Shown here in pieces: positions 17,205 to 24,613 of a stretch of 64,000 nucleotides of DNA; position 1 is the stretch's first letter, and each line of letters starts with the position of its first letter. Both the position numbers and the translations under genes were made by a program. Below the pieces are notes generated by a model. It was given only the letters and a program-made list of their open reading frames with translations. It did not search any database and had not been told where the DNA came from. This DNA is from Frateuria_A sp035944355 (GTDB lineage Bacteria > Pseudomonadota > Gammaproteobacteria > Xanthomonadales > Rhodanobacteraceae), in assembly GCF_035944355.1 (NCBI RefSeq), contig NZ_DASZBH010000016.1, forward strand, positions 310,001 through 374,000, given 5' to 3'.

Positions 17205-17882
17205 ATGGGTGCGCTCGCCCGGCTCGGTTCCACCCAGCAGCGCCTGCTGCGCCAGTTGCTGATGGCGCCGGAGGGCTGCTCGGTGGAGCAGCTGTGCGAG
17301 CGCCTGCGCATCAGCCACAACGCGGTGCGCCAGCACCTGAGCGCCTTGCTCGCGCGCGGCCACGTCGAGCGCGGGCAGGTGCGGCCCACTGGCGGTCGGC
17401 CACAGGCGCGCTTCCGCCTCACCGAAGGCGGACGGGCGCTGTTCCCGCGCAACTACGGCCTGCTGAGCACCGCGCTCCTGTCCAAACTGCGCGAGCGCTA
17501 TGGGGAGGCCGAACTGGAAGCGACGCTGCAGGAGTTGGGCCGCACGCTGGGCAGCCACGAAGTGGCGCCGCCCGCCGAGGCCAGCGCAGCCGAAGTGGCA
17601 GAGCGTCTGGCCGGCCAGCTCGATGCGCTGGGCTACGAGGCGGTGGTGGCGCGGCATGGACAGGAGCAGCACGTGGAGGCGTTCAACTGCGTGTTCCATG
17701 CGTTGGCGCGCAGCGTGCCGCAGGTATGCAAGTTCGACCTGGCCTATATGGAGGCGGTCAGCGGGCGGCGCATCCACCACATGGAATGCATCGTCCGCGG
17801 CGGCCACGTTTGCCGCTTCCGCGTGGGCGAACCGCGGCACCAGGCGGCGGCCGCGGAAGCCCAGGACGGGCAACCTTCCTAG
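17205..17882 (+). CDS. SufR-like winged-helix regulator with cysteine cluster
   Basis: A 225-residue DNA-binding protein. Residues 8-80 form a winged helix with CERLRISHNAVRQHLSALLARGHVER and a wing GGRPQARFRLTEGGRALFPRNY, as in COG2345 regulators. The C-terminal half holds Cys162, Cys175, Cys195 and Cys203, spaced CX12C-X19-CX7C. This recalls the iron-sulfur ligand set of SufR, which represses Fe-S cluster assembly genes. No suf genes are nearby. It is co-transcribed with the secreted helical protein 2 bp upstream, so it may instead sense redox or metal state for that gene. Cluster binding is inferred. Confidence 0.7.
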   Translation: MGALARLGSTQQRLLRQLLMAPEGCSVEQLCERLRISHNAVRQHLSALLARGHVERGQVRPTGGRPQARFRLTEGGRALFPRNYGLLSTALLSKLRERYGEAELEATLQELGRTLGSHEVAPPAEASAAEVAERLAGQLDALGYEAVVARHGQEQHVEAFNCVFHALARSVPQVCKFDLAYMEAVSGRRIHHMECIVRGGHVCRFRVGEPRHQAAAAEAQDGQPS

Positions 17883-17889
17883 CCGGGTA

Positions 17890-19290
17890 TCAGCCCAGCG
17901 GCCGCACGCGGAAGTTGCGCCCCTTGATGCGCCCGGCGCGCAGCCGCTCCAGCCCCTTGTTCGCCTGCGCGCGGCTGATCGCGACGTAGGCGCGCGTGGC
18001 GAACACGTCGATCTTGCCGATCTCGCTGGCGGCGAGCCCGGCCTCGCCGGTGAGCGCGCCGAGGATGTCGCCTGGGCGCAGCTTGTCCTGCCGGCCGGCG
18101 TCGATCACCAGAGTCTTCATCGGCGCCAGCTGCAATGTCTTGCCGCGCGGCGGCGCGAGCTTGAGTGGATGCCACGGCAGCGGCGCGCCGCTGGCCAGTC
18201 CGATGTTCTCCGCCTTGGGCCGCTCGCGCGGCGTGCACAGCGTGATCGCCAGGCCGCTCTGGCCCGCGCGCCCGGTGCGGCCGATGCGGTGGGTGTGCGT
18301 GTCCGGGTCGTGGGCGACGTCGTAGCTGATCACCAGCGGCAGCGCGGCGATGTCCAGTCCGCGCGCGGCGACGTCGGTGGCCACCAGCACGGTGCAGCTG
18401 CGGTTGGCGAAGCGCACCAGCACCTCATCGCGGTCGCGCTGCTCCATGTCGCCGTGCAGCGCGAGCGCGGAGAAGCCGCGGCGGTCGAGCTCCTGCGCCA
18501 CCGTGTCCACGTCGCGGCGCATGTTGCAGAACACCAGCGCGCCTTCGTGGCCCTCGGTGGCCGCGGGGCGGCGCGTATCGGCCAGCACCTGCGCCAGCGC
18601 GTCGGTCTTGCGCGCCGGCTCCACCTCGTGGAAGCGCTGCTCGATCGCCGGCTGCGCCGTGTTTTCTGCGACCACCGTGACCGCCACCGGCTCGCGCTGC
18701 AGCCGCCCGCTCACCGCGCGGATCTCCTCCGGATAGGTGGCCGACAGCAGCAGCGTCTGATGGTGCTTGGCGATGCGCCTGACGATGTCGTCGATCGCTT
18801 CGGCAAAGCCCATGTCGAGCATGCGGTCGGCTTCGTCCAGCACCAGCACCTTGACGCCGCCGCCGTGCAGGCTGCCGCGCTTCAAATGCTCCTGCACGCG
18901 GCCGGGCGTGCCGACCACGATGTGCGGATCGTGCGCGAGCGAGGCCAGCTGCGGGCCCAGCGGCATGCCGCCGCACAGGGTCAGCAGCTTGACGTTGGGG
19001 ATGGCCGCGGCCAGCTTGCGGATCACCTTGCTGACCTGGTCGGCCAGTTCGCGCGTGGGGCAGAGCACCAGCGCCTGCAGCCGGATCGTCTCCACCTCGA
19101 CCGCCTGCAGCAGCGCCAGCCCGAACGCGGCGGTCTTGCCGCTGCCGGTCTGCGCCTGCACGGTCACGTCGCGCCCTTCGAGCATCGGCGGCAGGCTTTG
19201 CGACTGCACCGGGGTCATCGTGGCGTAGCCGAGCGTGTCGAGGCTGGCGAGCAGGGCGGGCTTGAGCGGGAGCGTATCGAACGAGGTCAT
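17890..19290 (-). CDS. dbpA: ATP-dependent RNA helicase DbpA
   Basis: A 466-residue DEAD-box helicase. The start is ATG 19290 (MTSFDTLPL); a longer frame to 19305 lacks support. Motif I AQTGSGKT, motif II DEAD in VLDEADRMLDMGF, motif III SAT, and motif VI HRIGRTGRAG are intact. The C-terminal ~75 residues (MKTLVIDAGRQDKLRPGDILGAL...) are the DbpA-specific RNA-binding domain, which recognises hairpin 92 of 23S rRNA for 50S assembly. It is the last gene of the minus-strand yadG-yadH-rluF-dbpA run. Confidence 0.95.
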   Translation of the reverse strand: MTSFDTLPLKPALLASLDTLGYATMTPVQSQSLPPMLEGRDVTVQAQTGSGKTAAFGLALLQAVEVETIRLQALVLCPTRELADQVSKVIRKLAAAIPNVKLLTLCGGMPLGPQLASLAHDPHIVVGTPGRVQEHLKRGSLHGGGVKVLVLDEADRMLDMGFAEAIDDIVRRIAKHHQTLLLSATYPEEIRAVSGRLQREPVAVTVVAENTAQPAIEQRFHEVEPARKTDALAQVLADTRRPAATEGHEGALVFCNMRRDVDTVAQELDRRGFSALALHGDMEQRDRDEVLVRFANRSCTVLVATDVAARGLDIAALPLVISYDVAHDPDTHTHRIGRTGRAGQSGLAITLCTPRERPKAENIGLASGAPLPWHPLKLAPPRGKTLQLAPMKTLVIDAGRQDKLRPGDILGALTGEAGLAASEIGKIDVFATRAYVAISRAQANKGLERLRAGRIKGRNFRVRPLG

Positions 19291-19341
19291 GCGGCATGAT
19301 CGCACGCGCGCCGGCCCGCCCGGCGCCCGCTCATGCGCAGA

Positions 19342-20061
19342 TCACCACTGCGTACGGCCGGGCAGCAGGCCCTTGAGCTCGGCGTCGGTGAGGTTGCGCC
19401 ACTGGCCAGGCTTCAGATGCCCGAGCCTGACGTTGACGATGCGCACGCGGCGCAGCTGGGTGACGCGGTAGCCAAAGGCCGCGGCCATCAGGCGGATCTG
19501 CCGGTTGAGCCCTTGCGTCAGCACGATGGCGAAGCCGAACCGGGCGATCCGGCGCACCTTGCAGGGCAGGGTCATCTGGCCGTGGATGCGCACGCCGCGC
19601 GCCATGCCGGCGAGGAACTCGTCGGTCACGGGCTTGTTCACCGCCACCAGGTATTCCTTCTCGTGGCGATTCTCCGCGCGCAGGATCTCGTTGACGATGT
19701 CGCCGTTGCTGGTGAGCAGGATCAGTCCCTCGGAATCCTTGTCCAGCCGGCCGATCGGAAAGATCCGCTGCGCGTGGTCGACGAAGTCGACGATGTTCCC
19801 CGCCACGCCCTGGTCGGTCGTACAGGTGACGCCGACCGGTTTGTTCAGCGCGATGTAGGTGGCCCGCTTGGCCGCCGGCGTGGCGGCCAGGATGCGCGCC
19901 TTGACGATCTCGCCGTCGACCCGTACCTCGTCGCCCTCCAGCGCCTTGGCACCCGTGCCCACCACCTCGCCGTTGATGGTCACGCGCCCGGCCGCCAGCA
20001 GCTCGTCCGCCTCGCGGCGCGAGCACAGCCCGGCTTCGCTGATGTACTTGTTGACGCGCAT
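19342..20061 (-). CDS. rluF: 23S rRNA pseudouridine synthase RluF
   Basis: A 239-residue enzyme with an N-terminal S4 RNA-binding domain (about 1-60, LNKYISEAGLCSRREADELL-type motif) and a pseudouridine synthase domain. The catalytic aspartate is in GRLDKDSEGLILLTS. QGLNRQIRLMAAAFGYRVTQLRRVRI is the family signature near the C-terminus. The close match of NIVDFVDHAQRIFPIGRLDKDS to E. coli RluF favours U2604 (and tRNA-Tyr U35) as target over RluB. It begins 9 bp after the yadH stop, so it is probably co-transcribed with the ABC exporter. Confidence 0.9.
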   Translation of the reverse strand: MRVNKYISEAGLCSRREADELLAAGRVTINGEVVGTGAKALEGDEVRVDGEIVKARILAATPAAKRATYIALNKPVGVTCTTDQGVAGNIVDFVDHAQRIFPIGRLDKDSEGLILLTSNGDIVNEILRAENRHEKEYLVAVNKPVTDEFLAGMARGVRIHGQMTLPCKVRRIARFGFAIVLTQGLNRQIRLMAAAFGYRVTQLRRVRIVNVRLGHLKPGQWRNLTDAELKGLLPGRTQW

Positions 20062-20070
20062 CGGCTCGCC

Positions 20071-20850
20071 TCAGGAACGCAGGCCGACTCCGCGCCTGAG
20101 CAACTGCAGCGCCACGATGGAGAGACCCGCGACGAACGCCAGCATCACCAGGAAGGCTACGCCCACGTTGACGTCGCTGATGCCCAGCACGCCGAAGCGG
20201 AAGGCGTTGACCATGTACAGGATCGGATTGGCGCGCGAGATCGCCTGCCACGGTTCGGCGAGCATGTTGACCGAGTAGAACACGCCGCCCAGGTAGGTCA
20301 GCGGCGTGAGCACGAAGGTCGGCACCAGCGCGATGTCGTCGAACTTCTTGGCGTAGACCGCGTTGACGAAGCCGGCCAGCGAAAAGATCGCCGAGCCCAG
20401 CAGCACCGAGCCCAGGGTCACCAGCGGGTGCGCCACGTGCAGCGAGGTGAAGAACAGCGCGATCAGCAGCACCAGTACGCCCACCACCACGCCGCGGGTC
20501 ACCGCGCCGGCGACGTAGCCGAGCAGGATCACCCAGTTGGGCATGGGCGAGACCAGCATTTCCTCCACCGCGCGGCTGAACTTGGCGCCGAAGAAGGAGC
20601 TGGAGATGTTGCCGTAGCTGTTGGTGATGATGCTCATCATCACCAGCCCCGGCACGATGTACTGCATGTAGGTGAAGCCGCCCTGGATCGTGCCGATGCG
20701 GCTGCCGATCAGCTTGCCGAAGATCACGAAGTACAGCGTCATGGTGATCGCCGGCGGGATCAGCGTCTGCGTCCAGATGCGCATGATGCGCACGATCTCG
20801 CGGCGCACGATGGTGTGGAGGGCGACCAGATTGGTGGTGGTGTTGCTCAT
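20071..20850 (-). CDS. yadH: ABC-2 type transporter permease (YadH-like)
   Basis: A 259-residue inner-membrane protein with about six transmembrane helices and the ABC-2 signature region VPTFVLTPLTYLGGVFYSVNMLAEPWQAISRANPILYMVNAFRFG (about 170-215). It pairs with the ATPase encoded 93 bp upstream on the same strand to form a YadGH-type exporter. The substrate of this family is not established. It precedes rluF by 9 bp. Its N-terminus NLVALHTIVRREIVRIMRIWTQTLIPP is the conserved amphipathic entry helix. Confidence 0.88.
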   Translation of the reverse strand: MSNTTTNLVALHTIVRREIVRIMRIWTQTLIPPAITMTLYFVIFGKLIGSRIGTIQGGFTYMQYIVPGLVMMSIITNSYGNISSSFFGAKFSRAVEEMLVSPMPNWVILLGYVAGAVTRGVVVGVLVLLIALFFTSLHVAHPLVTLGSVLLGSAIFSLAGFVNAVYAKKFDDIALVPTFVLTPLTYLGGVFYSVNMLAEPWQAISRANPILYMVNAFRFGVLGISDVNVGVAFLVMLAFVAGLSIVALQLLRRGVGLRS

Positions 20851-20907
20851 GCTTTGCCCTTTGCTTCTTCTGCCCGCGAAACCGGGAGAGGGGGTTTGTT
20901 TTTTTCT

Positions 20908-20940
20908 CCTTCTCCCCCGGCATCGCCGGGGGGGAGGGAG
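20908..20940. repeat. GC-rich palindrome between yadG and yadH
   Basis: CTCCTTCTCCCCCGG and CCGGGGGGGAGGGAG face each other across CATCG inside the yadG-yadH spacer. The stem would form within the operon transcript and could affect the ratio of ATPase to permease. On the minus strand it is followed by an A-rich rather than T-rich tract, so it is not an intrinsic terminator. Confidence 0.55.
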
Positions 20941-20943
20941 CCT

Positions 20944-21879
20944 TCAGGCGGCGTGCGCGCGCCCACCCTCGACCAGCCGCACGAACAGCTCCTCCAGCCG
21001 GTTGGTCTTGTTGCGCATCGACTTGACCGTGATGCCGTGCATGGAGAGCGCGGCGAACAGCGAATTGAGGTCGTGCTCGCGCGACATCTCCGCCTCCAGC
21101 GTGTAGTCGTCCACGCGGCGCAGGCCTACACCAGGCATCGCGGGCAGCGTGTTCGGCACGCCGGCCACGTCGAACACGAAGGTCTCCACGTCCAGCGTCG
21201 CCAGCAGCCGCTTCATGGTGGTGTTCTCCACGATGGTGCCGTGGTCGATGATGGCGATGTTGCGGCACAGCTGCTCGGCTTCCTCCAGGTAGTGCGTGGT
21301 GAGGATCACCGTGGTGCCGGCCGCGTTGATGGCGCTGACGAACTGCCACATCGAGCGGCGGATCTCGATGTCCACGCCGGCGGTGGGCTCGTCCAGGATC
21401 AGGAGCTTGGGCTCGTTCATCATCGCGCGGGCGATCATCAGGCGCCGCTTCATGCCGCCGGAGAGCATGCGCGCCTGATGCTGCGCCTTGTCCCACAGGC
21501 GCAGCTCCTTGAGGTACTTCTCCGCGCGCTGCGCCGCGATCTTGCGCGGGATGCCGTAGAAGCCCGCCTCGTTGACGCAGATGTCGAACGGCTTCTCGAA
21601 CTGGTTGAAGTTGATCTCCTGCGGCACCAGGCCGATCAGCTTCATCGCCTCGTTGCGCTGCCGGTTGACCGACACGCCGAAGATCCGCGCGTCGCCGCCG
21701 GTGGAGTTGACCAGCGAGGAGAGGATGCCGATCAGCGTGGACTTGCCGGCACCGTTGGGGCCGAGCAAGGCGAAGAAATCACCCTGCTGCACGGTCAGCG
21801 AGATGCCCTTCAGGGCTTCGACGCCGTTGCCGTAGGTCTTGCGCAGGTTGTCGACGACGAGGGCGGGAACAGGGGACAT
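20944..21879 (-). CDS. yadG: ABC transporter ATP-binding protein (YadG-like)
   Basis: A 311-residue ABC ATPase. Walker A GPNGAGKST, signature LSGGMKRRLMIARA, Walker B LLILDEPTAGVD and the H-loop TTHYLEEAEQLC are all present. NQFEKPFDICVNEAGFYGIPR and the ~75-residue C-terminal domain are typical of YadG-type exporters. ATG 21879 is used because AAGG lies seven bases upstream; a TTG 15 bp earlier is in frame. It powers the YadH permease. It diverges from fpr with a 191-bp shared promoter region. Confidence 0.9.
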   Translation of the reverse strand: MSPVPALVVDNLRKTYGNGVEALKGISLTVQQGDFFALLGPNGAGKSTLIGILSSLVNSTGGDARIFGVSVNRQRNEAMKLIGLVPQEINFNQFEKPFDICVNEAGFYGIPRKIAAQRAEKYLKELRLWDKAQHQARMLSGGMKRRLMIARAMMNEPKLLILDEPTAGVDIEIRRSMWQFVSAINAAGTTVILTTHYLEEAEQLCRNIAIIDHGTIVENTTMKRLLATLDVETFVFDVAGVPNTLPAMPGVGLRRVDDYTLEAEMSREHDLNSLFAALSMHGITVKSMRNKTNRLEELFVRLVEGGRAHAA

Positions 21880-22070
21880 GGGCGGCCTTGGCAAGGAGGG
21901 ACGGCACGAAGCCCGCTACGTGCGGGCGCGACGGCGGGGGATCAAGCGCCCGAGCGGCGCGACACCGCGGGCGGCCCGCCGTTGCTCAACGTTTCGGCCA
22001 GCCCATTATTATACGGGGCCATTTCATGCCGCCCGCGCACGCCGGGCGTGCGCCTCCCTTCGGAATCCTC

Positions 22071-22817
22071 ATGGCCGACCACTTCACGCTCCGTCTCGTC
22101 GACAGCTTCATGCTCGCCCCCACCGTGCGCCACCTGGTGTTCGAGCGCGTCGACGGCCAGCCGCTGGCGTTCCAGCCGGGCCAGTTCCTGCAGGTGCACT
22201 TCCATTACGACGACGGCACGGCGACCAAGCGCAGCTATTCGGTGGCCACCGTCGGCGACGGCAGCTCGCCGGCCATGCGCATCGAGATCGCGGTGAGCTA
22301 CGTCGAAGGCGGCGCCGCCACCAAGCTGCTGGGCAACCTGCAACCGGGCGAAACCATCGAGGCGAGCGGCCCGTACGGGCGCTTCTGCCTGCATCCGGGC
22401 GACACCCACCCGCGCTACCTGCTGCTCGCCACCGGCACCGGCGTCACCCCCTACCGCGCCATGCTGCCGCAGATCCGCCAACTGCTCGCCCAGGGCGGGC
22501 GCGAAGTGGTCCTGCTCTATGGCGCACGCAGCGAGGCCGAGCTGCTCTACGGCGAGGAGTTCGAAGCCTTCGCCCGCGAAAACCCCGGTTTCACTTTCCA
22601 CGGCTGCCTGAGCCGCCAGCCCCGCGCCGAACCCCGTCCGCACGACCGCCAGGGCCACGTGCAAACCGTCCTGGCCGAGCTTGGCCCCCATCCCGACCGC
22701 GACATCGCCTACCTGTGCGGCAACCCCAACATGGTCGATGCCGCGTTTACCGCACTGAAGGACTACGGCCTGCCGGTGGCGCAGATCCGGCGGGAGAAGT
22801 ACATCAGCTCGCGTTGA
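22071..22817 (+). CDS. fpr: Ferredoxin--NADP(+) reductase
   Basis: A 248-residue FAD/NADP-binding oxidoreductase of the bacterial Fpr type, which transfers electrons between NADPH and ferredoxin or flavodoxin. The FAD motif KRSYSVATVG (RxYS) is at about residues 59-68. GPYGRFCL binds the phosphate. The NADP site LLLATGTGVTPYRAMLPQI is at about 121-139, and YLCGNPNMVDAAF lies near the C-terminus. The C-terminal REKYISSR lacks an aromatic terminal residue. The ATG at 22071 fits the family start. It is cytoplasmic and divergent from yadG. Confidence 0.85.
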   Translation: MADHFTLRLVDSFMLAPTVRHLVFERVDGQPLAFQPGQFLQVHFHYDDGTATKRSYSVATVGDGSSPAMRIEIAVSYVEGGAATKLLGNLQPGETIEASGPYGRFCLHPGDTHPRYLLLATGTGVTPYRAMLPQIRQLLAQGGREVVLLYGARSEAELLYGEEFEAFARENPGFTFHGCLSRQPRAEPRPHDRQGHVQTVLAELGPHPDRDIAYLCGNPNMVDAAFTALKDYGLPVAQIRREKYISSR

Positions 22818-23115
22818 TATCTTTTCGCCGGCGCGACCTCAAAGATCGCAGGCGCGCGCGAGGCCGCTGTGCGTCCCTGACGGGTCCTGGCGATCTGGCT
22901 TCAAGTTTGTTTCCACCACGTCGATAAGTACCCGGGCAGCGCACGCACGCTGCTCACCGCCCATGCGCTAAACCGTCTCCGAAAGGGAAGCCGTCAAAAG
23001 TGTGACGGTGTTCGCGCTTTCAGACGGAAGTCCGCCGCGCGCCATAAAGGCCACGCGGACGCCGCCGAAAGCACCTTCAGGCCGGCACGTTTTCGTGTGC
23101 CGGGAGGGAATGGCT
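22818..23115. other. Leader region of the small pilin-like gene
   Basis: A 298-bp spacer. CCGTCA (22991-22996) and TGACGG (23003-23008) form a 6-bp dyad. Overlapping it, TGTGA (23001-23005) followed six bases later by TCGCG is a weak partial CRP/Clp-type site. GGAGGG at 23103-23108 is the ribosome binding site for the ATG at 23116. Nothing else is recognised. Confidence 0.35.
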
Positions 23116-23472
23116 ATGCATGGTGGGCACCGTTGGTTGGCCTGCGCCCTGAGCATCCTGGCGATGCTCGGCGCCCCGGGTGCGCGCGCCGCCAGTGGCC
23201 GGATAACCTTCAGCGGCGCCATCGTGATGCCCACCTGCACCGCAGCGGTCGATGTGGCGCAAGCCGATGGCGAGGCCATCGCCAGCCGCACGTATGCGTG
23301 TGGCGGCCGATCGCAAGGGACGGACCCTTCCGATGCCTCCATGTACCAACTTTCGGTGGTGCGTCTTGACGAGGCGAAGGCTGCCGGGAGCCCGCTATTG
23401 CGGTACTTCGTTGGCTATCGCGCCTCCATGTCCGCAGCCGATGCGCGCATGGTGACGCAGACGTACGAATAG
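23116..23472 (+). CDS. Short secreted pilin-like protein
   Basis: A 118-residue protein. ATG 23116 is favoured over 23110 because GGAGGG (23103-23108) is then seven bases away. A signal peptide (residues 1-25, ARAAS) precedes SGRITFSGAIVMPTCTAAV, which matches the start of chaperone-usher pilins (GxIxFxGxI...C). A second cysteine in TYACGG could form the usual pilin disulfide. The C-terminus MVTQTYE resembles a terminal pilin strand. It is about 50-60 residues shorter than a normal subunit. Its TAG directly abuts the adhesin stop on the other strand. It may be a minor or terminator subunit. Confidence 0.5.
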   Translation: MHGGHRWLACALSILAMLGAPGARAASGRITFSGAIVMPTCTAAVDVAQADGEAIASRTYACGGRSQGTDPSDASMYQLSVVRLDEAKAAGSPLLRYFVGYRASMSAADARMVTQTYE

Positions 23473-24492
23473 CTACTGGTAGTTCAGCGTGTAAGTGGCG
23501 ATGCCCTTCACCGTGCCGGCCGATACGGCCGCGCCCGTCTGGTAATAGCGGGCGTACAGGTTGATGACGTAGCCGCTGGACGAAGTGGTGCCCGTGCCGA
23601 AGGGGGTGTCGAAGGTGACGGCCGTGGCTCCGTCGGCCTTGAGGATCTGCACACCGACGCCGCCCGCATAGCCCGCCCCCGTCGTGGGCGCAATCACGCC
23701 GGCAGCGCCGGGTTGCGGATTGGCGGTGCTGAGCGTGATGAAGACACCCAGGTTGTTGGGGCAATTGGTCAATTGCAGGCTGAAGGGCGTGCTGCCCGCG
23801 GTCGTGCCCTGCCCGGAGAGCTGCACGGTGTTGATGCTGGGCAGGGTGACTATCTTGTTCACCGAGCCCGGGTCGACGTTGCAGGTGGGAACCTGGATGA
23901 CGATGTTGGCGTTGATGTTGAAGGTTTCCACTGCCTGGGGCGACACGGAACCGTTGCAGCCAAGGTAGTAATACCCGAAAACAATGTTTGGGTTGCTGCA
24001 GATGTCGATCTTCCACTGCGACAGCTGCCCGGTCAGGGTGGCGTTGTTGGGCGGCAGGTAAGGTCCGGTGTAGACCAGCTGCAGGTTGGACGAGACGCTG
24101 AAGGTGCCGCTGCCGGTCGGGTAGTTGGGATACAGCGCCAGCAAGGTGCTGGCGTCCGGATGCAGCAGGCGGTAGGAAATGCCTGGGATGCCGGTGGGAA
24201 TCAGCGTGTTGTCCCCATTGACCGGGGCCGATGCGGCAATGGTGTTGACGATGCCGCCATTGGTATTTCCATCGCACGCCAGCACCGGTGGGTTGGCGGG
24301 AGCGGCCGTATTGGACGTCCACAGAACCGTGTTGAGCTGAGTGCTGGGCGTGAGCGTGATGGTGCCGGCGTTGAAGGTGACGGTGGTCGCGGCTCCGCTG
24401 GTGAACCAACACGTTGCGTGCGCCATCCCCGGCACGATGGCCATGCCGATGAACAACAGGCATGCGAAGAACCGGCCGAACAGCCGACGCAT
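23473..24492 (-). CDS. Fimbrial tip adhesin-like subunit
   Basis: A 339-residue protein. ATG 24492 starts a signal peptide (MRRLFGRFF...GMAHA), and the mature protein starts TCWFTSG. The N-terminal ~200 residues look like a receptor-binding domain with GLY/ASN-rich strands and paired cysteines. The C-terminal ~150 residues (VPTCNVDPGSVNKIVTLPSI...QLTNCPNNLGVFITLST...VKGIATYTLNYQ) are a classic pilin domain with the donor-strand groove. This two-domain layout is that of FimH/PapG-like tip adhesins. It is the last gene of the chaperone-usher operon, and the ligand is unknown. Confidence 0.82.
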   Translation of the reverse strand: MRRLFGRFFACLLFIGMAIVPGMAHATCWFTSGAATTVTFNAGTITLTPSTQLNTVLWTSNTAAPANPPVLACDGNTNGGIVNTIAASAPVNGDNTLIPTGIPGISYRLLHPDASTLLALYPNYPTGSGTFSVSSNLQLVYTGPYLPPNNATLTGQLSQWKIDICSNPNIVFGYYYLGCNGSVSPQAVETFNINANIVIQVPTCNVDPGSVNKIVTLPSINTVQLSGQGTTAGSTPFSLQLTNCPNNLGVFITLSTANPQPGAAGVIAPTTGAGYAGGVGVQILKADGATAVTFDTPFGTGTTSSSGYVINLYARYYQTGAAVSAGTVKGIATYTLNYQ

Positions 24493-24613
24493 GGTTTCCG
24501 ATGACTCGCGCTGCGACGCAAAGGGGACGGTCAGATGCATGTCGTGAGCTCGCGAATCGTGCGCAGTGAGGTGGTCGCCTGCACGGCTGCCGCCCGGCGT
24601 GCGGGGGAACCGG

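Noticed and set aside
17205..17882. SufR proper, regulating a local suf operon
   Set aside because: No sufBCDS genes are in the window, and the cysteine set is only similar; kept as SufR-like.
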